From Fonsecaea monophora (Eukaryota; Ascomycota; Eurotiomycetes; Chaetothyriales; Herpotrichiellaceae): a DNA stretch of 64,000 nucleotides. The stretch spans positions 1 through 64,000 of the forward strand of contig NW_019173951.1 in the NCBI RefSeq assembly GCF_001642475.1, in the 5' to 3' direction. Below the pieces are notes generated by a model. It was given only the letters and a program-made list of their open reading frames with translations, did no database searches and was not told the origin of the DNA. Made by a program: the position numbers and the translations under genes. Positions 22,010 through 33,988 of this stretch are shown piece by piece (positions within the stretch are counted from its first letter, which is position 1; each line of letters opens with the position of its first letter).

Positions 22010-22627
22010 AGGGTAGGAGCGGAGTTGGTGGATGTGATTGATGGTCAAGCGGCTCCGTAAGTTTGGGGACAGTTCTTGAGTGGCTGAACAAGTAGAGGTC
22101 GATGCTCTTGACGCTCGTATACATATTAGAGACTGGCACCGGAGGTTCGGTTGGGTTCAAATCGGGTGTAATGTCGACGACGAGGCGGCTACACTCGATT
22201 CAAGCGGCTACTTCGGCACGGAACAGCAATTGTGTTTTCACATTCAATCAAGAGTCAAGAATTAAGATTGTCCTTGCGATTGTTGCAATTCACACCGAAA
22301 TCACTCCTTGGTCGGGAAGCCTTGCGAGGCTGCGCCTTTCCCTTTTTGGCATATGCCTGCCCGCTGCGTTTTATGACCACATGTTTTATAGCTTTGCAGA
22401 GTGACCCTCGTTTCCTCTCATGTTCCTTCCCCGCTCAACTACGTTTGCGTACATATCGCTCTTTGTTGCTGGCACTGGTGTCTCTAGAGCATGATCAGAG
22501 ATATCCCGAGCGCCTTGGGTCCTAGTAGTATCTGCTCACGATCCGCCGTGGTGGCCTCGCTAATTCCAATGATCGCTATCAACCATATCTGAGGCTGAAA
22601 GTCCCGGTATCTCCAGATTGCCACATC
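22010..22627. other. Intergenic region between two plus-strand genes
   Basis: VMA1 3' flank and promoter of the DCAF4-like gene. No convincing frame, RNA gene or repeat. Confidence 0.5.
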
Positions 22628-24115
22628 ATGCCAGCCGAACTGCCAGGATACTATTTTGATGTGGAGAAGAATCGTTACTTCAAAATCCAGCCAAACCACG
22701 TGGCGCCATCGGGTTCGAAGTACAGCCGTCAGGCGGTCAGAACCGAGAAGATAATCAAGAAAGCCCAACGGCAGGATGAACTTCAACACCAGTTGAAGCT
22801 TACCCAAACGGTGGCGCGGTCGAGACTCTTGCAGCATCCTCTGCTGGTATTTGACAGACGACTGGGCAATCTGCGGAAGACTGCTGGAGCACTGGTGTCG
22901 GAATACTACGCTGCTCAACTCACGGATAAAATAGCCTTTAGTGACTTGTCGCCGCGCTCAGCAGACTATCTGAACGAAAACATGCTGATTTCTGGGTGCT
23001 TTTCTATCGAGGAAGCTTCAGGCACCTTGTTTACAGATTGCATCTTGAGTACCGGGACCAGGGCGGCTCCTCGAACGCACATGTATGGTTTTCACCTGGG
23101 ATCGCAACCTGACGTGGCGGAGCAAGAACTGGTAGACTCTTCAAAGTGGCCTATCCCGCGAAACTATGAGCAGAGCGCACTGTACACGCCCAGAAATGCC
23201 GAGGACATTGGAGACGCAGTTAGGACCCAGCATATCCTTTCCATGGGGTCAGGCCTGGTCCTTTGGTCCGAGTACTGCACTGCATATGCATCCCCTGCGG
23301 AGGCGATGGTCAAGGTGGGAGCATGTGGTTCCGGCCCATTTGCGGACAGACACAGCATGATTCACCAAGCGTCACTGGTACGCACCGTACGGAACCTGGC
23401 TGCACAGCCGGGCAGGTACACGGCGGCGGTGGCGACGGAGCGCGGTGTATACCTCATGGACCTTTCACATACGAGCTACCCGCTCATAGAATACCCGATG
23501 GGCACAAATGAGCTGCTGAGGGCGACCTTCAAGGACCACAACGTCATCATGGGCGGTGCGCGTTCAGGAAAACTGCTGTTGTGCGACATCCGGGCACCGC
23601 CGCCGTCGACCAAGGGCGGCCGAACGACGGCGACGCGGCTCCAACACTCAGACGCCGTCACCAACCTCGCAGCGCTCCCTGACGGCAACCGGATTCTGAT
23701 CAGCGGCCAGCGCAGTGTGAAGATCTACGATCTGCGCTTCGCGCCGCCACCGACCCTGAAGAGCCACCTGCCCCGGGCAAACACGTACAAAGCAAGCCCC
23801 GCCGTGCTGACCTTCAACGTCCCCGAAACCCACCAGCACAGCTGGTACGGCGTGAGCTTCGCGTACGATCCGGAGCTCAACATCGTCCTGCGCACCTCGA
23901 CCGACGGCTACAAGAACAACTGCGTCGCCCTCTGGTCGGCCAGCACGGGCCGCACGCTCGCGGGTCCGCTGAACAACCACCGCTTCGAGTCCTCCGTCGC
24001 CTGTGTCGCCATCGCCCGCGTCAGGGACGGCCCAAAGAGCATCTTCGTCTCCTGCGACGGGGTCATTACCGAATGGACCCCGCAGGGCAGGGGCGTGGAA
24101 GACGGCCAGGACTGA
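22628..24115 (+). CDS. DCAF4/WDR21-like WD repeat protein
   Basis: Single exon, 495 aa, starting MPAELPGYYFDVEKNRYFKI. That LPGYYFDxEKNRYFKI opening is the signature of DCAF4 (WDR21) proteins, substrate receptors for CUL4-DDB1 ubiquitin ligases in animals. A basic helical segment follows (RTEKIIKKAQRQDELQHQL). WD-like strands are seen at TAAVATERGVYLMDLS, VIMGGARSGKLLLCDIRAP, HSDAVTNLAALPDGNRILISGQRSVKIYDLR and SFAYDPELNIVLRTSTDGY. The last is followed by ALWSASTGRTLAGPL and by AIARVRDGPKSIFVSCDG. The repeats are degenerate, so blade count is uncertain. The role in fungi is inferred from family only. GC content rises in the second half. The stop lies only 238 bp from the convergent ORC5 stop. 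Confidence 0.8.
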   Translation: MPAELPGYYFDVEKNRYFKIQPNHVAPSGSKYSRQAVRTEKIIKKAQRQDELQHQLKLTQTVARSRLLQHPLLVFDRRLGNLRKTAGALVSEYYAAQLTDKIAFSDLSPRSADYLNENMLISGCFSIEEASGTLFTDCILSTGTRAAPRTHMYGFHLGSQPDVAEQELVDSSKWPIPRNYEQSALYTPRNAEDIGDAVRTQHILSMGSGLVLWSEYCTAYASPAEAMVKVGACGSGPFADRHSMIHQASLVRTVRNLAAQPGRYTAAVATERGVYLMDLSHTSYPLIEYPMGTNELLRATFKDHNVIMGGARSGKLLLCDIRAPPPSTKGGRTTATRLQHSDAVTNLAALPDGNRILISGQRSVKIYDLRFAPPPTLKSHLPRANTYKASPAVLTFNVPETHQHSWYGVSFAYDPELNIVLRTSTDGYKNNCVALWSASTGRTLAGPLNNHRFESSVACVAIARVRDGPKSIFVSCDGVITEWTPQGRGVEDGQD

Positions 24116-24353
24116 GGCGTCACCTCGAGCCTGGTCATTTCTTGTCAATACACAACGTGTTACAAAGTAATTGGCCAAAGATGCTCCATGAGGAAGTGCA
24201 CGCCTTTCGCAGATCGGAGGCGGCGACACGGGGAGCAATGTGCCCCTACTGTTACCCATGGGATATCGAGCGGAGCGGAGGGACGAATTGCGGGTACTTG
24301 CTTGCAAGTTCCTTAGATTTCTCCGTGGATGGTGGTGACAGATGTCTGTGGCA

Positions 24354-26292
24354 CTACGAGTCTGGGTCTATCTCGTACTCACTGACTCCCATCCCCCACA
24401 TGTGTCCCATATTCACAACCCATTCTCTACCTACATTGACCCGCCACTTCTCGTCTCCTGCATCGTCACCCGTCCCTCCAGCCCCAGTCGCCGCGCCGGA
24501 TCCAGACGACCGTACAACGAGTCTGAGTCTTTCCAACTCTCCAAGCTCACGGTATATCCGATCGCTCACGCCACGACCTGGCCGATTGGGGATACCTTGG
24601 GGGTGGATCGCACGCAGGATCGCGACGAGCCTCTCAAGTGTGAATGGCCGTGGGATACCCAGATTCGCCCCTGCGGCAAACAAAGACTTGTTGCGCGATT
24701 TGGTGGGGGTTGTGGCGTCCTTTGTTGGCGTCCCGCTCGGGGTAGATGTTGTTTTCCTCTTTGTCGGCGTCTGCCTCAGTCTGCGGATTTTCTTGCTGAT
24801 CGAGCTGGACGTGGCGCTTAAGCGGGAGAAGAGCAGGATGTCGTGTTTAGGTAGCGTATGGCTTGCGAGGTAGGCTGAGAGGAGGACAAGGGTCGGGAAA
24901 TGCTTCAGGAGGGATGGCCGCGTTATAGAAGAAGATGATGATGATGTTTGTGATAGCCACGGTTTTGAGGCGGATTCTCTCGATGCTGCAGATTTGCTCG
25001 AGTCTAACGGGGCACGTTTTGATGGCGTTGCTGGCGCACTGCTATTCCTGACCGCATCTTGTCGTGGTTGTTGTTGTAGAGACGAACCCGCTTCAGGGGG
25101 GTTATCTGGCAACGGGGTCCTTGGAAACGTGTTATGCAACGCATCCTCTCCCTCTGATCGAAACAGACCACGATTCCGCACCAGTAATCTCGCAAAGTCC
25201 CACGATTTGGCTCTCGCCGGTGGTTCCTCGCCAGACACGATGGGCTCGATGAACCGCGGCCACAGCCTCTCACAGGCCAGCCGGAAGGTGTCTATGGATG
25301 TCGACGACGTCGAGGATATCAGGGTGTCGTACACCGTCACCGCGAACTGGGCGTATAGCTTCGACAGGAGCGCGGCGTGCTGCTGCTGGTCGGTCTCGGC
25401 GGTGGAGGTGGAAGTGCCTGACGACGAGGCCAAGGCTGAGTGCGAGAGTGAAGGCGTGGTCGGTTGGGTAGAGACGATGATCGAGATGGCTTCGGAGCGT
25501 GTGTAGGGCGGGAAGTGGACGCACGGCACCCCGGTCTTGTGCAGGTTGAGAGGTCGCGGGGAGCTCGAGGTCAAAATGACTGAAAACCCAGGGATCTGTC
25601 GTACAGGGCATCAAGTTAGCTTAAGGTGTAACCCGCTCGCTCGCTCGCTCAATAAATCACTCATCCAAGAACTCGTTTGTAAGTTCGTCTTTAACATACC
25701 ACATCTCCCAGCCGTGCCAATGCAGGGAGCAGTGTTGGACCCGGTTGTCTCAGCGCATCCGCGTCCTCAATCACCGCCACGAACTTGTTCTTCTTGCTGC
25801 TCTTCGAGTCCACCACGACCCGTTCGAACAGCCTGCGCAAGTTCCCCACCAGTGCGTTGATGCTGTCCGTCCTGTCGAACTGCTGTTCCGTCTGGTTCCC
25901 CTGTTCCTGTCCCTGTTCCCGTCCCAAGGCCGCGACGCACACCGCAAAGATCTTGGACAGCAGGTGCCGCTGCGAGAGACACTCCCTGCACTTGACGATT
26001 CCGTGCGGAATTTCTCTCCATCTCAGCACTTCGACGATGGCTATGGTCTTGCTCGTGCTTTCGAGGCCGTAGGCGACGAGGACGGAAGGGCTGGGGAAGG
26101 TATCCTGCGTTAGGTCTCTCGAGTCAGAAAGTTGGTCTCGCCCTTGGATCGAATCCTACATTTATTTGCGACGAGGACAAGTTCAGTTCAACTCACATTG
26201 TAGTATGTTGCAAGTTCTTGGATCTGCGGCCTCCGGCAAGGACATTTCTGCAGGATCGAATGTAGTGATTCGGGTGGTAATAAAGCCACCAT
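24354..26292 (-). CDS. ORC5: Origin recognition complex subunit 5
   Basis: Three exons (26292..26197, 26104..25700, 25595..24354) give 580 aa. The N-terminus MVALLPPESLHSILQKCPCRRPQIQELATYYND matches the ORC5 start. The AAA+ P-loop reads GLESTSKT (residues 45-52), where the usual Gly before Lys51 is Ser. Walker B is FVAVIEDADAL, with sensor-1 region IPGFSVILTSSS. HGIVKCRECLSQRHLL is a well-conserved ORC5 segment. The C-terminal part contains long Ser/Thr-rich, basic inserts (TPTKRKTTSTPSGTPTK) and ends with a winged-helix-like block (RPFTLERLVAILRAIHP..DRIYRELGELERLRLV). The protein is part of the six-subunit complex that marks replication origins. Exons were joined by frame and splice sites. 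The start is fixed by the family N-terminus. Confidence 0.88.
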
Positions 26293-27355
26293 AGTCTCTG
26301 GCAACTGTGATAGGGTGGTGCTGCGTCGAGTCGTCTTTCCTGTCGAATGTTCGCCTCAAGTCTACCGAGCACTTTGAACGCGTCGTGAATCTGGACGCGC
26401 TTCCCCGCACATTAAGGAGGTGAGGAGAGGCACTGGTGGTACAAGTCTGTCAGTGCCGCAGCCGCCGCAAAAGGGCCTGAGCACAGCAGCTCCTAGACTA
26501 CATGGTTCATTCATTTCTACGAAGCTGCTGGTAGCTACTGTTGTTGTTCATCGCCACGGTGTGCAGTACAAATCAAGGGTGACCACATTCAACCGCCGCA
26601 CGAAACCCTCCTGAAGCTCTGCACAATCTAAAAGGACCAGGATTTCGTCTAAGATACAATTGCTTCTAGCTATCGAGTCTAGTCTCTGTTTGATGGTACA
26701 GGCTCTGCATTCCCTTGAGAAAGACATAGCCAAAATGAGACCTTGGGTGTGTTGAGTACATAGACCATTCCTCCACGGCACCACAGTCAGGCATCCACTG
26801 CTTTCCAAAATGAGCAATACCATCTCTGTGTAGAAATGAAACATTTCGCCAGTTCCCAGTCAATGCTCGTGAATACAAGACGAAGGTGTCGGTACCATGC
26901 TTGCTTGAATGACACATGTGTTTTTTTTTTGGTATTTTCCCAATAAAGTTTTTTGTCCAGAAATGCACACGAAAGAAATATCTCCTAACCCTCCCAACTT
27001 GCATACCCGTGGGACAGAAGAGAAAAGGGTAACCAAGCCATCATTCATGCAAGAGCTCTAGGTTCTTTCCAAAACTCGCCATGAGTCTTCGATCTCCTGC
27101 CAGACTGATGCTGGACCAATGAATAGCCTTTTTTTTAGCATAATACAGGTGAGGGCCGTGGAATGTTTGTGTCGTTAAGAATTCGAACGCTTTTTTTGAT
27201 GGTGTCGATTGGTACAGTCGTAAGAAAAAGAACGCATGAAGATGAGGCGACGCAGGCCACAGATCTAGGAATGCGTTTGCAGAAAGGAATCTTCAAATTT
27301 TCATCATTTCGTGACTCGTAAGCGTGTCGAGAGTCTCGGTGCCGGAGCCAAATCA
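26293..27355. other. Intergenic region, ORC5 promoter and PUF gene 3' flank
   Basis: No supported gene. Poly-T tracts at about 26928 and 27129. The left part is the ORC5 promoter. The right part probably includes a long 3' UTR of the PUF gene. Confidence 0.5.
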
Positions 27356-30300
27356 TCAGATGACATTGTTGGGACCGCCAACTGAACCATTGATGAAGCC
27401 AGCATAGCCGTTTGGCCCGAGATCATTGCCGTAATTGTGGGCGTTGTACATGTTGCCAGTTGAATCCATCAAACCATAGGTATTTCCATTAGCAGTGACA
27501 TTGTTTGAAATATCAGCAGAACCATAGGTGTCGGCAGTGCGAATGCCGTTGAAGCCGCCACCCACAATCTGAACATTGCGGCGGCCGTTCGCGCGGCCAG
27601 TGTTGAAACTTGCGAGGATATTATCATTGGCAGGCGCGTTGCCACGACCTGGCACATCGTTACCAAGAATCTTGCTGGCGATTCGTCGGCCGTGAGGAGT
27701 TTGCTTGATGAGGGGAAGAATAGGACGAATGGCATCAACGAGACGCATCTTGGTGGTAGGATCCGCATACTCCATGGCGGTCTGGACCACGTAGTTGGCG
27801 AAGGAATCGCGGAGCATCTTCTCAAGCTCATTCCCCATCAGCATCTCTTCGATCATGGCTCTCTTGGTATCCGTGTCGGCAGTACGCAAGCACTTTTCAA
27901 TGACATTGGAGCTGAATTTTTGCTTCGACAAGGCTGGAACCCGACCATAGAAATTTTCACACAGCGGCTTCGTGAACGCAGCTTCATCCAGATCGAGAAT
28001 GTACTGCACAACGTAATTTCCAAACGGGTCCTGGACGAGGTCAAAGGCACAGTGGGTGATCCTGGCGATGAGCTGAGCCCGCTGAAAGCCCTGAGCGTGA
28101 TCGATGCAGCGCTGCAGCACACAGCATCCGTGACGATGAGTGCCAACAATGACACAGAAGTTGCCAACTGCATCATAGATGAACTGAGAACGTTCGGCGC
28201 CTAGACGAGTGAGGCATTTCTGGACCACGTGGTTGCCATTCAAGTCCTGGACTAGCTCGACAACACGGGGAGACAGTGCTTGGATGATGGTATCGACCTG
28301 GGATGGAGTATGAACGAATTCAATCATCTTCTGTAGGGCACGGGTTCCGTGTTGGTTAAGAGCAATGGTCGCCAGAGCTGGTGCAGCAGTGTTGATCAAA
28401 GTGGTTCGCTGCTCCTCGTTACAATGTTCGAACAACTTCTGGCAAAGGTAGTTGCCGAAGGGATCAGTCATCAGTTCGATGATATGAGGACAAGTTTCCA
28501 CAAAGATGGCTTGGATATGCTCCTCGTTGCCGTCTTCGAGTTTGCGCTGGAGGTAGCGACATCCATGTTGGTCCTTGCAAAGCTCATACAGATTTCCTCG
28601 GTAAGACTCGAGAGGAACATTGTTGAATCGAGCTTCATCACCGTGGTTGCGACGACCAGTGCCAGAACGCTGCGGGCCGGAATACGTATTGCTCACACCA
28701 TAGATCCCCTGAGCCTGGCCAAAGGGCTGGACGGTTCCGGCAGCGGGGGCCTGGGGATTCATCTGGTTGACGTTGAAGGTTTGCATATTGTACATGTAGG
28801 GTTGCGGAGGTGGGTACGTCGAGGTTGGGCTCGCCAAGGCCATCACGTTGGAATCTGAGGTACTGGTGAAAGATGTGCTGAATGGCGCTGCACTGGCGTG
28901 CAAGCTTGACAGCGGGGCTGTAGAGGACATGGCTTTGTCTTCTAGCTTGACAGATCCGTTGGCAACTTCTCGACTCTGACGGTTGTTGACTGCGTTCGCA
29001 GGAATGCGTCCCAAACTGACGTTGTGGTTATGAAACTGTTGCTCAGCCTGTGTCTTGGGAGGCGTGGGAGCTGTGTCCAAAGTCAAAGACTTCTTGACTG
29101 TTGGGACGTCGTTGGTTGAATAAGAAGTTTGGAGAGATGTGGGCCGAGAGACGGTCAAATTTGCAGGGATAGGGGCAGAATCTTCAAAGGTGACTCCGAG
29201 TGAATGACGCTGAGACTTGCGACGCGTCAGATCTGCTGGACGGTCTGCAGGTGGGCTGCTGAGGTTGAGATTGGCAAGAACAGGTCTGTACATGGAAGAG
29301 TCTGTATGAGGCATGCTCTGATGAGCTGGTCTGTAGCGAGATCCAAGAGTCCAGTCAAGATCTGGTGTCTTGGAATTTGCGAGATCCAAAGCAGCTGAGT
29401 TTGCAGAAAGCTTTGATAAAGAGTGAGCTCATGCCTGGAAGAGCAGTGAGGTGAATAACATACCTTGAGGCCGTCACTGGTCAATGTTGGGAAGGTGTCG
29501 TCACCCTCAAGCTGCGCAAAGGCCTTTGCAATAGGGGAAGTCAAGTCAAGTGGGTGCAGTTTATCATCGTCTTCGTCAAAGAGAAAGCTGGTAGTGTTTG
29601 CAAGACCAAATGAATTGGCACCAGTGCCACTGACACTGAGACGTTGGGGATGACGACTGCTATTGACTGGCATAGAGAAGCGGTTGAACCTGGACGTCAA
29701 AGAGGTTAGAGGCTTGTTCTCCTTAATAATGACAAAGAGCAATGAGGTAGATAGGCGTTGAGTTGAATGGATCAAAAAGAAACGTGATTTGTCGCCAAGC
29801 GGTGAAGCGATGTGAGATGAAAAAGTGAAGCCTTATTCACGTGCTTCTGGGAAGACTATTATAGGAGAAGGTAGACCAGGGGAAGGTGAGGATGAACTGA
29901 AACTTCCAGTCAACTTACGTAGCAGCAGCTCGAGTGGTAGGCAAGTCCTCGGGATAATATTCGTCCTCATCTGACCCTCGTCGAGATCCGGGCACTGATT
30001 TCGCAGATGGTTTCTGAGCTTGACTGTAAATGCCGTTCCCCGATAGCCGATTTGCTGGGGGTGAGGTGACTTGAGAGCTAGATTGAGAGACTCGCTTGCT
30101 GAGACCTGGGGGTGAAATGATACTGTTCATAGAGAGTCTGCTAGAGCGCGAGAACCGATTGCTGAAACCACTTTCGGCATACTCAGGAGGGGTGGTGGGC
30201 TCGCTGACAGGTCCGTTGAGGCTGATTCGATTCATACGGGTAGAGATCCGCTCAAGGTCTTGAGTAGAGGCTCCCATCTGAAGGCTCCGTTCTTGTAGCT

Positions 30301-30888
30301 CCAGGAGCCGCAACTGCTCCTCCGCCTTACGCTTCGCATTCTGAATATCATCGTACATTTGTTTGTTCTTCGCCTGTTGTGGATCGTTGTCAGCCATGAT
30401 GATAACCAGAAGTTTCGCGTTCAAGGCAAAGAGATGTGTAAAAGTTGTTGGATAGTGTAAATTGTAGAAGAGATCGTGACAAACGAAGGATCATGGTTTT
30501 GCCAGCGGTGTTTAGAGGATCTGAGACCAAAATTCACTTCACAACCAGGACTTGGCTCCACAATGTCCTATTGTTTCCTTTCTCAAACATCACAGCCTGA
30601 CATCACACTAAGCGTTGTACAGAAAAGGTGACATACCGCGGCTGAATTCATGGACGTATATTGCTGACCAAACGGTCTGGCCACAGGCATCTTACTCGAG
30701 TCTGTTGTGAAGCGACGTTGGAGGCTTGCACGGGCATCGTTGGACGAAGAGTGCATGTTTGAGAAGAATGGATTTTGTTCTCGTGTAGAGGAGCCATTCG
30801 AACTGTATGGGCTTTCGGCGTCCGGGGACCGCAGGCTGGGAAAGCGCAGTTCTTCCATACGTCCACTAAGTGTGTTCGGGAAAGCCAT
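27356..30888 (-). CDS. PUF (Pumilio) RNA-binding protein, PUF4-like
   Basis: Four exons are inferred (30888..30637, 30373..29919, 29689..29464, 29410..27356), all in phase, 995 aa. The N-terminal half is Ser/Asn/Pro-rich. It includes a short coiled-coil-like stretch (NKQMYDDIQNAKRKAEEQLRLLELQ). The PUF domain (about residues 565-915) has eight repeats with recognition helices CRYLQ, NYLCQ, TRALQ, NHVVQ, CCVLQ, NYVVQ, SNVIE and NYVVQ. Repeats 6-8 predict binding to UGU, the universal 5' core of PUF targets. The THRHGCCVLQRCIDHA segment and spacing are closest to yeast Puf4/Mpt5. Such proteins bind mRNA 3' UTRs in the cytoplasm and repress or localise transcripts. The C-terminal tail is Asn/Gly-rich. 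An internal ATG at 30396 (MADNDPQQAKNK) could start a shorter isoform. Confidence 0.87.
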
Positions 30889-33800
30889 GCTCGACGACTA
30901 CATGTGCAATAGAGCTGTTAGCAAACTCGATGCATCGACTTTCCAGACCCAGATGATTCGTGAGGCTGACCCTCGAGGGGTAGAGCTCAGATCGGGGGGG
31001 GGACTGGCTGAACGGACTTAAAAATGACAGGTCGGCACGCGTTTTGCTCGAGGCCTGTGAAATGCGTACGTACCTGGAATGGAGCAAAGCCGACGCTCCG
31101 AACTCTGACGTTTCAGCAGACGGTGGTACTCAGTATAGGAATGAACAGAGACCTGTGAGGCGATCCCCCGCAAAGGTGCGCGTTGTCCCCCAGATAACAA
31201 AAAGGGAGTGGGAAAATAGATGCAGCCAACGCTGCGTGCGCCGCGAGAAGGAGCACGGCAGTCGAGATATGCTATAAAGACAGTGATAGGAAAATGCAGA
31301 TTGCAAGGAAAGAAAAGAATATTGTTACAAGCGTGCAAGAGGTCAAGTAGGAAGAAGGCACCTCAGAAACGGGATTCGAATCTGGAGAGTGCTAGAGTAG
31401 CAGTGGAGGTTGGATTCGACTCTTGGGGGGCTTTTTGGTGGTGCGCATTTAGGCAAGCGCCAGAGCCCAGCGTGGGTACTGGCGCTCGATGGGTAGCGGC
31501 CTAGACGAGGTTGTTAGCTTGACCTGGCACCTGCCTGCAGCGTGGGTATTCTGGCTAGGGGACTTGCCTCTGCCACTACTGGTGCTTTTCCTCTGGTTAG
31601 CCGTGGGACTAATCCATCGACTGACCAGGGTCAGAGTCGAAGACCAGGTCGAACGGTCGAAATTCGACCTTTGTTGCCGTTTCTCTTGTTGGGGTTCTCT
31701 AGGTGGCCTCGGTGGTACCGACTCCGGTATCCTTGGGTGCCCTCTTGAACTGCTTTGTCTGCCTCTTTTCACGCCTGCCCTCTTCAATAATCACCAGGCA
31801 CCCAATTAAGGGTTGTTGAATTATGTACTGGAGTAGATAGAGTTCTCCGTCTGCAGGTTACTGCAACTTGGCTGGTCAGCCTATTCGTTTACAGGCAAGT
31901 CCCCTGAAGCATACTCGTATCTCACTGCGCACAAACCCTTGAGTGGGCTCTTGTTGAGCAGTTTCCCCTCGGCAGCCGCGAGCCAGGGACCAGAAGCGAG
32001 CAAGTGACGAACAGTGACCAGGTCAAAGCCTGCAAGGAAGATACGTCCTTCTCCATCAGACCTTGCGGGCAGTGGACAGGGCCACTCAGGATGGAATTGG
32101 CTGCTGCAGGATAGGCAATGGGTGGCCACGCACGGGGCGAGTGAGAAATCTTTTCTTTGCTCATCAGAATGGCGACGCAACTCAGGTCTGCGCCAATAGG
32201 GTCAATTCTTGTATGTGCATCAACAGTGTCGGCACGGTGGCTCAAGCCTTCGCTCACTTTGATGCGTCCATGCTCTCTGCTCGTCAGACAAGTAAATTGT
32301 GTGGGGAAGACACTTGGAACCGGGAGGCGTTATTTGGCTCCCCCAATCCCGTGAGCCATGGTCTATCCAGGGCAAAAGGCGGTCAAGCGGGAGAAATGAG
32401 GGTGTCTCCGCCGAGCAGCAAACCCCCGACCAAGTCCTCATCGTGGGCCTTGCTTCAGAGACAGTGACACCAGGAATGGAATGGAATTCATCCGCTGGCC
32501 GAGGTTTGTTAGTACAGTACATACCAAGTACATCTTCGTATGTAGGTACCTCTGTGAACCGCTGTGTGGGACGGCTCTCAAGTGTTTCTAAAGTTCTGTG
32601 CCCGAGCGATACTTTGGTCTCGTATATCGGTTCAGTGTCCACTCTCTTTTTGATCGGCATGGCGCAATGTTCCAATTCTGGCCCTGCTTTGACCACCAGA
32701 GTGTCACTTTGAACCCCACAGCCCTGGCCCCTGCCTGGATACATTCAGAGAGTAGGTCATGTCATCTTTCCGCAATTTTGGTACCTTCAGCGAAAAGGCC
32801 ATTGACAGACGCATGACCCGAGGGCAGACAGCTCGTGAGAACCAAAGACGTGGACGTTTGCATTCAGGAGTCGGCCCGACGTCAAACGCACCGGTGCTTA
32901 ACATATGTACCTCTAGTTTGGTACCGGCATGCTGTGACCTTTTAGGAGCATCACCAAGGCCGGGAATCCTGGTCCGGGCTCTAGAAGCAGTGAATAGCAT
33001 ATTGAGCCTGCTTCCGAGATGTATACCTCAGCAGCCTGCCAAAGACGGTGCTACGGAATGAGGTTTCCTGCCCAAGCTAATGCTCGCACCGTATTGTGGT
33101 GATCCTCTATAGGACCACAAGCGACAAGCATGAAAAAAGTTGAAAGGCCCCGCCTTCTGTAAGCGACTATGAAGTGGGCTAACGATGTGGCCACTTCATA
33201 TTGCAAATCACTCCTCAACGCATTGTTGAAAGCACCCCGGCAGCATGCCCAATCAGCCATAGCGCAAGTGGTTCAAGTATCGCGCACGCTCGAGCAGACT
33301 CCAAGCTAGAGCTTCGTTAGGCTTGACGCAAGTGCTGAACCGGGATCGAATCTGATTGAGGGATAAGACCATCAACGGGAAGCACGCCACAGACCCGCTG
33401 GCCAGCTGTACAAGTGAATCCCCTGCATGAAAAGAATGAAAAAGAGGCCATTGACCAGAAAAGCCCCCACACTCGCTGGTGCAGACCTTGAGAGTGAAGG
33501 CGTCCACGGCGTCCCCAAGAGCAAATCATTCTCCTTGTTGGGCATTCGCATCCGTGCTCTGGCCAACGTCGGAATCTCGGGCCATTGTGTGTTTCAGACT
33601 GACAGGGTCATCCCATGGATGGATAGTAAAGGAGGGGAAGTTTGCCCAGATGCTTTCAGGAACTTAGGTACAACATGGCGTTCATCCAATGGAATAGCCC
33701 CTGGTGCTGATTGTGTGGGAAATTGTCTTTGATCGCAGACGCTCGGCGCACTTTCCACACTTGAGCGTGACCCCTCCTTTCACCGCCCTGGCCTCGCTTA

Positions 33801-33988
33801 GTCATTCATCCTGCGGCAGAATTGATTCACGAAAAAAGTTGCCCACCTCGACGGATTATTCGTTTGAGCCTCGCAATATTGCATTTACCAAATCGTCCGC
33901 AGTGTGGGATCTCTCGCTGTAACACAAAGCCATGCAAGGCTTGCCTGTGGACCGTTCATCCTCCGATTTTGCTCTCCCCTGACGAGCA
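30889..33988. other. 3.1-kb stretch without a supported gene
   Basis: Longest gene-free stretch in the window, between divergent genes (PUF and RPC2 promoters at its ends). Composition is ordinary and not AT-rich, so there is no sign of RIP. Several medium frames overlap on opposite strands (for example 31449..31787 minus with 31489..31809 plus, and 32220..32744 minus with 32299..32712 plus), but none has recognisable motifs. No terminal repeats or RNA gene were seen. Confidence 0.5.

Noticed and set aside
23648..24307. 219-codon minus-strand frame
   Set aside because: Antisense shadow of the GC-rich 3' half of the DCAF4-like gene.
31365..31395. TTCGAATC stretch resembling a tRNA T-loop (minus strand)
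   Set aside because: The flanking five bases on either side do not pair and no acceptor or anticodon stem fits.
31449..31787. Gag-like basic Arg/Ser-rich frame suggesting a retroelement remnant
   Set aside because: No zinc knuckle, protease, RT or LTR is visible, and the opposite strand is equally open.
33335..33360. GGGATCGAATC resembling a tRNA T-arm
   Set aside because: No cloverleaf can be formed from the neighbouring sequence.
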